A stretch of DNA of 64,000 bases, taken from assembly GCF_945952405.1 (NCBI RefSeq), contig NZ_CAMFIA010000011.1:1-64000 (forward strand), given 5' to 3'. The position numbers were made by a program, and so were the translations under genes. The notes beneath the pieces are model-generated. The model was not told the origin of the DNA, did not search any database, and saw only the letters and a list, made by a program, of their open reading frames with translations. Shown here in pieces: positions 43,407 to 51,539 of the stretch; position 1 is the stretch's first letter; the number at the start of each line of letters is the position of its first letter. The stretch comes from an uncultured Stenotrophomonas sp. (GTDB taxonomy: Bacteria; Pseudomonadota; Gammaproteobacteria; Xanthomonadales; Xanthomonadaceae).

Positions 43407-44507
43407 TCAGCGCACAGCCTTGACGTTCAACTCATTGATCATCTGCTGCGCGGCCTTCTCGGCCGCCAGCTGCAGGGCATTGGTGCGGGCCACGGTTTCA
43501 TTCGGGCCGGTGCCGGAGAACTGCACCGGACCCACCGACGATACGGTGCGCGGGAAGCGCCCGGTCACGTCCAGCACCTTGCCGGTGACGGTGACGAACA
43601 CGCGGGTGTTGCCGCTGGCCGGATCGCGGTCGCGCATGCCGACGTCGAGGGTGCCGACGGCGATGTACGGGATGTTCGCCGCACGGATGCCATTGGCGGT
43701 ATCACGCAGGGTGGCCGGAGCCAGGTCGTTGCCGGTGCTGAAATCCTTGCGGATGCGCTCGATGCTCAGCAGGCCACGCGACTCGCCTTCCACGTACTCG
43801 GCTTCAACCACTTCATAGCCGGCGGCGCTGAAGGCGCCGGTCATCGCGGTGTTGACCTCGGCCGCATTGGCCACCTTCCAGCTGATGTTGTCGCTGCGCT
43901 GGGTGGTGCTGCCGCCGCTGGTCACCGACATCGACGCATTCTGGTTGATGCTGCCGTTGGTGCTGACCGAGTTGCCGCGGAAGCTGTCGCCTTCGCGGGT
44001 GTTCTCGTTGTAGCTGGAGCTGACATCGGTGCGGCGGTATTCCTTGTCCTGGAACGACTGCACGGTGTCCTGCGAGCGCGCCATGAACAGGAAGGTCAGC
44101 AGCGAACGCTGCGCGGCGGTGGCACCAGCTACGGCCGAACCCGCGTCCAGCTTGGTCTGCAGCAGGGTGGTGTTGATCTCTGCACGAACGGTGACGCTGT
44201 AGGTCTTGGCCTTCTTGTCTTCGGTGTCCGACAGCTGCACGGCACTGAGCACGTAGCGGTCGATCTCGCCGATGAACTCGGCGCGACGGGCTTCGAACAG
44301 GCGCAGCTTGGCCGCACCGGTCTCGGCGATGTACGCCTCCAGTGCATTGACCTTGGCCTTGTTCAGGGCCTGGGCACGGGTATCGGCGCTCAGGCGCAGG
44401 CCATAGCTGGCCGAACCGGTGCCGCGTGAGCTGGCGGTCTGCGCGACGGCCGGCGAGGCCACCGCCAGCGCGATGAGGAACAGCAGGATGGTACGCATCA
44501 ACGACAT
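43407..44507 (-). CDS. Exported protein with an LPP20/FlgT-N-like region
   Basis: A 366-residue protein with a signal peptide (cleavage after AVAQ, about residue 23). Residues 35-115 carry ADTRAQALNKAKVNALEAYI and KKAKTYSVTVRAEINTTLL. This pattern of repeated A..A helices then strands resembles LPP20/FlgT N-terminal domains. The C-terminal half has NIPYIAVGTLDVGMRDR and ARTNALQLAAEKAAQQMI. The start overlaps the upstream gene's stop by 10 bases. The second half of a similar domain may be duplicated. Function is unknown. Confidence 0.65.
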   Translation of the reverse strand: MSLMRTILLFLIALAVASPAVAQTASSRGTGSASYGLRLSADTRAQALNKAKVNALEAYIAETGAAKLRLFEARRAEFIGEIDRYVLSAVQLSDTEDKKAKTYSVTVRAEINTTLLQTKLDAGSAVAGATAAQRSLLTFLFMARSQDTVQSFQDKEYRRTDVSSSYNENTREGDSFRGNSVSTNGSINQNASMSVTSGGSTTQRSDNISWKVANAAEVNTAMTGAFSAAGYEVVEAEYVEGESRGLLSIERIRKDFSTGNDLAPATLRDTANGIRAANIPYIAVGTLDVGMRDRDPASGNTRVFVTVTGKVLDVTGRFPRTVSSVGPVQFSGTGPNETVARTNALQLAAEKAAQQMINELNVKAVR

Positions 44508-45694
44508 GACTTGATCAACTCCTGGAGGGCTTGGGTCTGCTGCTGCAACGGGCGGCCGCCCGGCTTCTGCTCGTCCAGCCACGCGCGCGAATCGGCACGC
44601 TTGGCGGCGGCGCCGGCGAAGGCATCGAAGCCGGCCAGCAGGGTTTCGTAGCTGGCCGACCACTGGTCGACCTGCCACTGCGTGACCGGCACCACCTTGG
44701 TGGCGCCCTTGCGCAGCGGTTGTTCGAAATAGACCTTGCCGGAGAACGGCTCGGTCACCTTGGCGGTGAAGAACGCGCCGAACAGCATCGTCTTCATCGC
44801 CGCGGTTTCCTCGATGACGCCGTTCTTCAGCGCATCGACCTGCACGCTGATGACGTAGTCCGGCTCGGGGATCTTCAGCTGGTAGACCTTGCCGTCGGCA
44901 AAGCGGGCCGCCATCGCACCACCGATCGCCTGACCCGACGCCGGCGGCAGCAGGCCGACACCGGTGTTGGACGACAGCGTCTTCGACAGCTCATGGGCCA
45001 GGGTCGCGCGCAGCGGTGCTTCCCACTTCGGGTCCGGCAGCTTGCCGCGCGCGGCATCGGACAGGGTCACGCCGCCCACCTGCAGGCGGCGCACCGCCGC
45101 ATCCGGCAGGCGTGCCTGGGTGAGGCTGCCGGCCAGCACCTGCGACAGGCTCGTCGCCGCGTTGCCGTACAGCAGATCGGCGACGATCGCGTCGATATCG
45201 TCGTTGTCCGGTCGATAGTCCTGCACATCGATGCGCTGCAGGGTCAGCGGGTAGGAGGCGATCACCTGGCGTTCGCGGAAATCGAAGAACAGCGCCTGCA
45301 GTGCCACTTCCACCAGCACCTTGTACTGGTTGCCGATCGGTTCGACCGACACCAGCTCGCGGTCCAGCGCCGCAGCCAGCACGGTGGCACTGGTGGTGCC
45401 GTCGAGCATGGCCACTGGCTGGTCGATCAGCTGCAGGTTGGCCGGCGGGCGCCGCTTGAGCGCCTGCGCCAGGGTCTGGTTGAGCGGGATCAGTCCGCGT
45501 TTCTGCAGCACGGCGTGCGCATGCGGCGTGGTCGCCTGCACGGCTGCGGCATCAGCGGTATAGGCAAATCCGGCCCAGTAGGCCTGCTGCGATTTGTCCG
45601 CAGCCTGCGCGGCGATCGGCCACGCGGCCAGGCACAGGGCACAGGCAAGCAGGCGCGCAAAAGCGCGCGATGCGCTCTTCGTCCTTGAATACAT
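44498..45694 (-). CDS. Exported hypothetical protein, first gene of the CsgG-like operon
   Basis: A 398-residue protein with a signal peptide (cleavage near AAQAAD, residue 31). Two similar strand-rich blocks are visible: residues about 100-160 (ATVLAAALDRELVSVEPIGN, KVLVEVALQALFFDFRE) and about 275-340 (PDYVISVQVDALKNGVIEE, GAFFTAKVTEPFSGKVYFEQ). These recall the TolB-N/CsgG alpha/beta fold, but only loosely. GAGGAG is seven bases before the ATG. A GGGCGCGA/TCGCGCCC inverted repeat (45747-45775) is upstream. Confidence 0.65.
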   Translation of the reverse strand: MYSRTKSASRAFARLLACALCLAAWPIAAQAADKSQQAYWAGFAYTADAAAVQATTPHAHAVLQKRGLIPLNQTLAQALKRRPPANLQLIDQPVAMLDGTTSATVLAAALDRELVSVEPIGNQYKVLVEVALQALFFDFRERQVIASYPLTLQRIDVQDYRPDNDDIDAIVADLLYGNAATSLSQVLAGSLTQARLPDAAVRRLQVGGVTLSDAARGKLPDPKWEAPLRATLAHELSKTLSSNTGVGLLPPASGQAIGGAMAARFADGKVYQLKIPEPDYVISVQVDALKNGVIEETAAMKTMLFGAFFTAKVTEPFSGKVYFEQPLRKGATKVVPVTQWQVDQWSASYETLLAGFDAFAGAAAKRADSRAWLDEQKPGGRPLQQQTQALQELIKSCR

Positions 45695-45801
45695 CCAACC
45701 GCTCCTCGGTCAATACGCACGGAACGCGGACACTCATGCGTCCGCTGGGCGCGAAACATAGCGGCTCTCGCGCCCGCCGACAAGTGCGGCGTTGGTCGCA
45801 G

Positions 45802-47064
45802 TCACTCCACGGGCGGCAGGCCGGCCCGCTGCCGCAGCAGACCGCGCTCCGCCTGGTTCTGGCTGAGTCTGGCGGCTTCTGCAAAAGCGTGACGTGCGTC
45901 GAGGTCGCGGCCCAGCGACTGTAGTACCTCGCCACGCACCACCTGCAGCGGCGCGTACTCGCGCAGGCGTGGATCATCCAGCAACGGCTGCAACTGCGCC
46001 CACGCGGCGAACGCACCCTCGCTGCGCAGGATCGCCACCACCCGGTTCAGGGCGACCACCGGCGAAGGCTGCACCTGCAGCAGCTGGGTATACAACGAAG
46101 CAATGCGCGGCCAGTCAGTGGCATCAGCGCGGCGTGCCGCCGCATGGCAGGCCGCGATGCGCGCCTGCAGTACATAGGGATCATGGCCGCCACCGGCCGC
46201 CAGCGCACGCGCCAGCACCTGCTGCCCGCGGTCGATCTGCAACCAGTCCCAGCGCGCACGGTTCTGCTGGTCCAGCAACACCGGCGCGCCCTGTGCATCG
46301 GTCCGCGCCGCCGCGCGCGACGCCTGCAGCTCCATCAGCGCCAGCAGGCCCAACACCGGTGCCACCGGCAGCCGGTGCGCCAGGATCCGCGCCAGCCGCA
46401 ACGCTTCCTCGCACAGCGCCGGACGCATCCAGTCGTCACCGGCGCTGGCCGCGTAGCCCTCGTTGAATACCAGGTAGATCGCTTCCAGAACCGAGCCCAA
46501 GCGCTCTGGCATCGCCTCCGCGCGCGGCACCTCATAGGGCACCTGCTTCTGCGCAAGGGTGCGCTTGGCGCGCACGATGCGCTGGGCGATGGTCGGCTCC
46601 GGCTGCAGGAACGCGCGCGCGATCTCGGTGGTGGTCAGGCCTCCGAGCAGGCGCAGGGTCAGTGCCACCCGTGCATCGGCCGGGAGCACCGGATGGCAGG
46701 CCACGAACATCAACCGCAGCAGGTCATCGCCGAGGTCATCTTCCAGCGCCTGGCTGTCATCCGGCGCCGGCAATGGGGCCGGATGCAGCTCCTCGCCCCA
46801 TTGCGCGTGCTGCTGCGCCACCCGCTGGTGCTGGCGCAGCACATCGATGGCACGGTTGCGCGCAGTGGTCATCAGCCAGGCTCCGGGATTGTCCGGCACG
46901 CCCTGCTCCGGCCAACGCTCCAGCGCGTCCAGCCAGGTGTCCTGGGCCAGCTCCTCGGCACGGCCGACATCGCCACCGAGCAGCCGCGCCAGGCGCGCGA
47001 TCAACACCGGCGATTCCATCCGCCAGAGGGTTTCAAGTCGCTGCGTCAGGGCGGGCTCGTGCAT
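45802..47064 (-). CDS. ECF sigma factor with C-terminal TPR-like domain (ECF42-like)
   Basis: A 420-residue protein. Sigma region 2 (about 15-75: ELAQDTWLDALERWP, NPGAWLMTTARNRAIDVLR) and region 4 (about 115-170: LTLRLLGGLTTTEIARAFL) lead a long helical C-terminal domain (about 180-420). That domain has the conserved VLEAIYLVFNEGY and a TPR-like tail. This is the ECF42 arrangement, a group known to lie beside DGPF/YCII genes, as here. No anti-sigma gene is present. The ATG at 47064 is chosen; the longer frame reaches into the VOC gene. Confidence 0.88.
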   Translation of the reverse strand: MHEPALTQRLETLWRMESPVLIARLARLLGGDVGRAEELAQDTWLDALERWPEQGVPDNPGAWLMTTARNRAIDVLRQHQRVAQQHAQWGEELHPAPLPAPDDSQALEDDLGDDLLRLMFVACHPVLPADARVALTLRLLGGLTTTEIARAFLQPEPTIAQRIVRAKRTLAQKQVPYEVPRAEAMPERLGSVLEAIYLVFNEGYAASAGDDWMRPALCEEALRLARILAHRLPVAPVLGLLALMELQASRAAARTDAQGAPVLLDQQNRARWDWLQIDRGQQVLARALAAGGGHDPYVLQARIAACHAAARRADATDWPRIASLYTQLLQVQPSPVVALNRVVAILRSEGAFAAWAQLQPLLDDPRLREYAPLQVVRGEVLQSLGRDLDARHAFAEAARLSQNQAERGLLRQRAGLPPVE

Positions 47065-47122
47065 GCGCCGATCACAGCACGCAGGCCCGGCCCGCACAAG
47101 CGCCACTGGTGGCCATCGACCG

Positions 47123-47533
47123 TCAGCCCGGCTCGCCGTCCATGTGTGCGATCTCCCACAGATGGCCGTCCAGGTCCTGGAAGCCGCGCTGGTACATGAA
47201 GCCGTAGTCGCGCGCCGGCTGCGGCTCGCTGGCACCGGCGGCCAGCGCCTTGTCCACCATCACGTCCACCGCCTTGCGGCTGTCCGCCGACAGGCAGGTG
47301 ATCACCTCGGTCTGATGCTGCGCATCGGCGATCGCCTTGTTGGTGAACTGCTTGAAGAATGGCTGGGTCAGCAGCATCACGTAGATGCTCTCGCTGATGA
47401 CCATGCAGGCAGCATCGTCGTTGGTGAAGGTCGGATTGAAGCTGTAGCCCAGCGCGGCGAAGAACGCCTTCGACCGGTCCAGGTCCTGCACGGGCAGGTT
47501 GACGAAGATCATCTGCGGTTGCGGTGCACTCAT
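47123..47533 (-). CDS. VOC-family protein (glyoxalase-like)
   Basis: A 136-residue single VOC domain. It runs from MIFVNLPVQDLDRSKAFFAA through the LGYSFNPTFTNDDAACMVI strands to a C-terminal FQDLDGHLWEIAHMD, which holds the usual metal-binding Glu. Whether a metal is bound is unknown. It is in the same strand unit as another VOC gene (34-base gap) and the sigma gene (58-base gap). Relatives in DGPF/ECF42 loci are of unknown function. Confidence 0.85.
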   Translation of the reverse strand: MSAPQPQMIFVNLPVQDLDRSKAFFAALGYSFNPTFTNDDAACMVISESIYVMLLTQPFFKQFTNKAIADAQHQTEVITCLSADSRKAVDVMVDKALAAGASEPQPARDYGFMYQRGFQDLDGHLWEIAHMDGEPG

Positions 47534-47567
47534 CGGTGGAACTCCTTGTGGATGGAAGGAAAGCGGA

Positions 47568-47990
47568 TCAGGGCTGCTTCATGCAGTTGACCATCCACGG
47601 CTTGCCGTAGCGGTCGATCAGCATGCCCCAGCGGTGCGCCCAGAACGTTTCGGCAATCGGCATCTGCACCTGGCCGCCTTCGGCCAGCGCGGCGAACACG
47701 CGTTCGGCCTCCTCGATGCTGTCGACATCGACGTTGATGGTGGTCGAGCCACCCTCGCCGCCGCCGGGGCCGTCGGCCGCCATCAGGATGGCAGTGCCGA
47801 TCTCCAGCTGGCTGTGCGCGACATGATCCAGCGTTTCCGGCGGCATCTCATTGCAGCCCGGCGAACCATCGGAAGGTGGCATGTCGCGGTACTTCATCTC
47901 CGAGGTGACCTGGCCACCGAGCGCTTTGGCGTAGAACGCCATCGCGTCGTGGGCCTGGCCGCTGAAGCCGAGGAAGGGAATCAGTCTCAT
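47568..47990 (-). CDS. PhnB-like VOC-family protein
   Basis: A 140-residue VOC domain of the PhnB/3-demethylubiquinone-like type. MRLIPFLGFSGQAHDAMAFY opens it, and EMKYRDMPPSDGSPG plus FWAHRWGMLIDRYGKPWMVN are its signature segments. No catalytic activity is established for most of these. The start at 47990 is the family N-terminus; the longer frame from 48026 is not. It is cotranscribed with the sigma gene by position. Confidence 0.85.
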   Translation of the reverse strand: MRLIPFLGFSGQAHDAMAFYAKALGGQVTSEMKYRDMPPSDGSPGCNEMPPETLDHVAHSQLEIGTAILMAADGPGGGEGGSTTINVDVDSIEEAERVFAALAEGGQVQMPIAETFWAHRWGMLIDRYGKPWMVNCMKQP

Positions 47991-48056
47991 GGCAGTGCTC
48001 CGTTGGGTGATGCAGGGTGGAAGCACCGGGCCGGGCCCGGCGCGGGGATAGGCAGC

Positions 48057-48470
48057 TCACTCTTCCAGCTGTGCACGCAGACGCTGTTCCTGCTGCTGTA
48101 ATTCGGGGGTGAAGGCTTCACCGAAGTCTTCAGCGGAGATCAGCGGGCGCAGTTCCAGCGTGCCGCCACTGCCGAACGGCGCGCGGCTCGCCCATTCAAC
48201 GGCCTCCTCCAGCGAGCGCACCTCCCACAGCCAGAAACCGGCGATCTGATCATGGGGGGGGCCGAACGGACCGGCCTCGACCCGCGGCGCCGCATTGCCG
48301 AAGTGGATGCGGCGGCCGCGCTGGGTGGCGTGCAGGCCTTCACCGGCCAGCATGATGCCGGCTGCCACCAGCTGTTCGTTGAAGGCGCCCATTTCGGCCA
48401 GCTCCTGCTGGCTGGGCAGGCGCCCGGCTTCGGAGTCGGCGTTGGCCTTCACGATCACCATCACTTTCAT
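48057..48470 (-). CDS. YCII-related (DGPF) protein, first gene of the sigma operon
   Basis: A 137-residue YCII-type protein. MKVMVIVKANADSEAGRLPS, EGLHATQRGRRI, VEAGPFGPPHDQIAGFWLWE and AVEWASRAPFGSGGTLELRP follow the YCII/DGPF pattern, but DGPF itself is AGPF here. The frame includes eight G residues in a row on the plus strand (48254-48261), which is a possible slip site. A candidate ECF42-type promoter lies 45-73 bases upstream. Function of the family is unknown. Confidence 0.85.
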   Translation of the reverse strand: MKVMVIVKANADSEAGRLPSQQELAEMGAFNEQLVAAGIMLAGEGLHATQRGRRIHFGNAAPRVEAGPFGPPHDQIAGFWLWEVRSLEEAVEWASRAPFGSGGTLELRPLISAEDFGEAFTPELQQQEQRLRAQLEE

Positions 48471-48514
48471 TGCGGTCTCCCGTGGGGACGCGTGGTGCGT
48501 GCCCTTCATTGGGT

Positions 48515-48543
48515 ACAACGAACCAGGGGGCTGGGAATCGACA
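48515..48543 (-). promoter_or_regulatory. ECF42-type promoter candidate
   Basis: On the minus strand TGTCGA (48543-48538), a 17-base spacer and CGTTGT (48520-48515) precede the YCII-VOC-VOC-sigma operon. From memory, ECF42 factors use TGTCGA at -35 and CGA/TC-type -10 sequence, so the -35 is an exact match and the -10 a partial one. Confidence 0.6.
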
Positions 48544-48575
48544 CGTCCTCGAAATTTTTTTCCTACGTGGAAAGC

Positions 48576-48832
48576 GCGCCTTCGGCTGGCGGCGGCGAAC
48601 GGCGGCGCCCCTCCGTGGTGGGGTGGGGTGGGTCGCTGAAAGCTGGCTTCCTGGGGGTGGGCCGGGCGCGTGGGATTGGCGGGGACGCCGTGAACCCATC
48701 CTTGGGGGCTTGGCTGCGCCCTCCATGCCGCGGACACCCCCGACCCGCCTACCCACCCGGCCAAGCCCAGGAATCACGCTGTAGCTCCACCACGGAGGGG
48801 CGCCGCCGTTCGCCGCCCCCCGCCGCAGGCGC
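48576..48832. repeat. 257-bp nested palindromic element
   Basis: Core arms 48591-48621 and 48787-48817 are 31-bp perfect inverted repeats. Including the next 15 bases outward they match at 43 of 46 positions. Inside, TTCCTGGG (48648-48655) pairs with CCCAGGAA (48766-48773). No transposase or target-site duplication is seen, so its nature is open. Confidence 0.7.
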
Positions 48833-48905
48833 ACCTCCCGCGTTGCAGCATGCGCGCGCGCAAACCTGCGCCATCATGGGCACCCGCCCCCGCCAGGACC
48901 CCGCC

Positions 48906-49313
48906 ATGCAGCAGTACCTGCTTCTGATCTATATCGAGCCTGCCCTGCTGCAGGCACTGCCCACCGAGGAATTCAACGCGCTGATGCGCGACTGCCTGGC
49001 GCACGCCGACAAGCTGCAGGCCGAAGGCACCCTGCTGGTTGCGCAGAAGCTGCAGCCGGTGGACACCGCGCAGACCCTGCGCGTGCGCGACGGCCACAGC
49101 CGGGTACTGGATGGGCCGTTCGCCGAAACCCGCGAACTGCTGGCCGGCTTCAACCTGATCGTCGCCGCTGACCGCGACGAGGCCATGCGCATCGCCCGCC
49201 AGTTCCCGTGGGCACGCTTCGGCAGCATCGAGGTGCGGCCGCTGGAGGACATGGACGCCGAACGCGAACGCTGCGGCGCCCCGGCTGCCGCTATGGCAGC
49301 AGCCGAACCCTGA
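48906..49313 (+). CDS. YCII-related (DGPF) protein
   Basis: A 135-residue YCII protein with the intact motif VLDGPFAETRELLAGFNLIV, the DGPF signature. It opens MQQYLLLIYIEPALLQALPT. It faces away from the sigma operon and so could share control by the ECF42-like factor, though I saw no TGTCGA box in front of it. Its last 23 bases overlap the end of the convergent NHL/M23 gene. Function unknown. Confidence 0.85.
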   Translation: MQQYLLLIYIEPALLQALPTEEFNALMRDCLAHADKLQAEGTLLVAQKLQPVDTAQTLRVRDGHSRVLDGPFAETRELLAGFNLIVAADRDEAMRIARQFPWARFGSIEVRPLEDMDAERERCGAPAAAMAAAEP

Positions 49314-51372
49314 TCTCGCGCGGGCCGATGCCTTCGTTGCCGCTGTAGTCGCGCACGCTGGCGCGCACGATGTATTCGCCGGGCGGCAGCGCCGCCGGCT
49401 GCCAGCGCCCGATGTCCATCAGCCCGTCGCGCACGGTGTTGGTGGCCAGGTAGCGGAAGCGGGTCACCGCACTGCCATGCACGGTGATGCCACTGTCCGG
49501 TGCATAGGCCACCCGCACCGCCTCCTTCTGCGGCGGCATGCGGTTGAACACGATGTTCCAGCGCGGCTGCTCGTACCCCTGCAGCGCTTGCCCAGCGGCA
49601 TCCAGGATCTGGTACCCCACCTGGTACATGCCGAGGCGGCGGCGTGGCAGGTTGTTGTCGACCTGGTCCCAGGCCTCGACCACGATCTGCACGCCACGGC
49701 CCTGGCGCGCCACCATCACCACGCCATCGCTGCCCGCGGCCATCGGCTGGTCGCTGTCATCCAGCAGCGCGACATCGGTGATGCGCGGCGCGAAATGGTC
49801 CGCGTAGTTGCGGAATCCGAGCGCGACCGCGTTGGTCTCGAAGCCGCCGGTGCCGACCGCCAGGTGCACGTGTGCCTGGTTGTTGATGCTGCCCAGGCGC
49901 TCGCCGGCATGGATGCGCATGCCACGGCGCACGCGCATCCGTTCCAGCTTGCCCTGCTCGTCGTACAGCGCCTGCCAGCGCGCATCGAAGGGCGCATCGC
50001 GCGGCGTGCGGCCGACCCGCATGTGGATGTACTTGAGGCGGTCCACGGCCAGGCCTTCAGCCTGCTCACCCAGGCTCCAGGCCGCCACCGGGCTGCTGAC
50101 CTTGCCATCGGCAATCGCCAGCACGGTCTGGCCGACGTCACCGCGCACGTCGAAGCCACCGTGCAGGTGGTGGCGGCTTTCGCCACTGAAGTTGCCACGC
50201 ACCTCGCCCAACGTGCCGACCACTTCATGCCAGCCCTCCTGCGGCGCCAGCGGCCAGCGGCCATCGGTCTGCGGCAGCGTGGCGTCGGCGGCCGGCCCCA
50301 CCAGCGCCGGCGCCGGCAGCTCACCGACCGGCAGCGGGCGCAGCCGGTGCAGGCGGTAGCTGGCGGCGTCAGCCACCAGCAGGCTGCCGTCGGCGTCCAC
50401 CGTCAGGCCGCTGGGGCGAGCCAGCCGCGGCAGGCGCCCGTTGCCGATCAACGCGATCTGGTGCCCCTGCGTGGTCACCTGCACGATGCGGCCATCCAGA
50501 TCACCGACGTACAGCACGCCATCGTGCGTGGTCGCCAGTGAAAGCGGCCCGTTGATCACACCACCGGTAGCGATCACGGTGCTGACCGTGCCATCGGCAG
50601 TGACGCGGCGCACGGCGTTGTTGAACAGATCGGCGACCAGCAGCGCGCCCTGTGCATCAAAGGCCAGTGCCACAGGCGTATCGAAGCGCGCCGCGGTGCC
50701 CACGCCATCGGCCAGGCCCGGGCGCTCGCTGCCGGCCAGGGTGCGCACGCTGCCATCGGCGCCGATTACCCGGATCCGATCATTGAAGGTATCAGCCACG
50801 AAGACCTGGCCCTGCGCGTCCACTGCGATGCCCATCGGTGCATCGAACCGCGCCTGCGCGGCCGGACCGTCTGCATAGCCCTGTTCGCCACCGGCCAGCG
50901 TGCTGACCTGGCCATCGGTGCCGATGCGGCGGATCGCATGGTTGCCAGTGTCGGCCACATACAGGTTGCCCTGCGCATCGGCGGCAATGCCCGACGGCGT
51001 GTTGAAGCTGGCCTGCAGCGCCGGACCATCCACGCGCCCCTCGCCTTGCCCGGCCACTGTTTCAATGCGGCCATCAGGCAGGCGGCGGCGGATACGGTTG
51101 TTGTCACCCGCATCGGTGAAGTAGAGGCTGCCATCGGCGCCGCGCAGCACCGCGTACGGATCGGCGAAACGGGCCTGCGCGGAGGTGCCATCGCGATCAC
51201 CGGGATGGCCATCGCCGGCCAGCGGCTCGATCTGCGCGGTCCAGGCCAACGGTGTCGGAACCGGACCCGCCGGTTCAGCCCGCATCGGCAGCGGCGCTTC
51301 CCACCATGTCGCGGCCAACGCCGCTGCGGTTGCCACTGCCACCCCTGCCGCCATCCATTGCCACCGTGCCAT
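49291..51372 (-). CDS. NHL-propeller / M23-peptidase fusion, membrane-anchored
   Basis: A 693-residue protein. A hydrophobic N-terminus (WMAAGVAVATAAALAATWW) is a signal or anchor helix. NHL repeats follow (about 50-350), each with LYVADTGNHAIRRI-like units. An M23 domain (about 375-530) has HHLHGGFDVRGDVGQTVLA (HxxxD) and AHVHLAV (HxH), so the zinc ligands are present. A C-terminal beta-rich domain (about 540-693) ends in YSGNEGIGPREIRVRL. Predicted to act on peptidoglycan or sense it. The combination is unusual. Confidence 0.8.
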   Translation of the reverse strand: MARWQWMAAGVAVATAAALAATWWEAPLPMRAEPAGPVPTPLAWTAQIEPLAGDGHPGDRDGTSAQARFADPYAVLRGADGSLYFTDAGDNNRIRRRLPDGRIETVAGQGEGRVDGPALQASFNTPSGIAADAQGNLYVADTGNHAIRRIGTDGQVSTLAGGEQGYADGPAAQARFDAPMGIAVDAQGQVFVADTFNDRIRVIGADGSVRTLAGSERPGLADGVGTAARFDTPVALAFDAQGALLVADLFNNAVRRVTADGTVSTVIATGGVINGPLSLATTHDGVLYVGDLDGRIVQVTTQGHQIALIGNGRLPRLARPSGLTVDADGSLLVADAASYRLHRLRPLPVGELPAPALVGPAADATLPQTDGRWPLAPQEGWHEVVGTLGEVRGNFSGESRHHLHGGFDVRGDVGQTVLAIADGKVSSPVAAWSLGEQAEGLAVDRLKYIHMRVGRTPRDAPFDARWQALYDEQGKLERMRVRRGMRIHAGERLGSINNQAHVHLAVGTGGFETNAVALGFRNYADHFAPRITDVALLDDSDQPMAAGSDGVVMVARQGRGVQIVVEAWDQVDNNLPRRRLGMYQVGYQILDAAGQALQGYEQPRWNIVFNRMPPQKEAVRVAYAPDSGITVHGSAVTRFRYLATNTVRDGLMDIGRWQPAALPPGEYIVRASVRDYSGNEGIGPREIRVRLLP

Positions 51373-51539
51373 CGCGCTGTACTGCCCCTGCCTGCTGCCT
51401 GAAGAAGCACCGACAATAGACGCTGCAGCGGTGATCCGCCACGGCCAATCGTACTGCCGGATGCCACCGTTCCATGCGTCGCGCTTGTTCTCGCTGGCTG
51501 CAGCGGGTTCAATGCGGTTCCCACGGATGGAGATCCTCC

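Larger units (their letters stand above)
48471..48905. other. Gene-free divergent region with a large palindrome
   Basis: A 435-bp region between the divergent YCII genes. It holds the ECF42-type promoter candidate, a TTTCC-N5-GGAAA hairpin (48560-48574) beside a T-run, and the 257-bp nested palindrome listed separately. Frames crossing it are Gly/Arg/Pro-rich and not credible. Confidence 0.6.

Noticed and set aside
48254..48261. Run of eight G in a YCII gene as a phase-variation tract
   Set aside because: The frame is intact and the run is short for switching. In GC-rich DNA such a tract is expected by chance.
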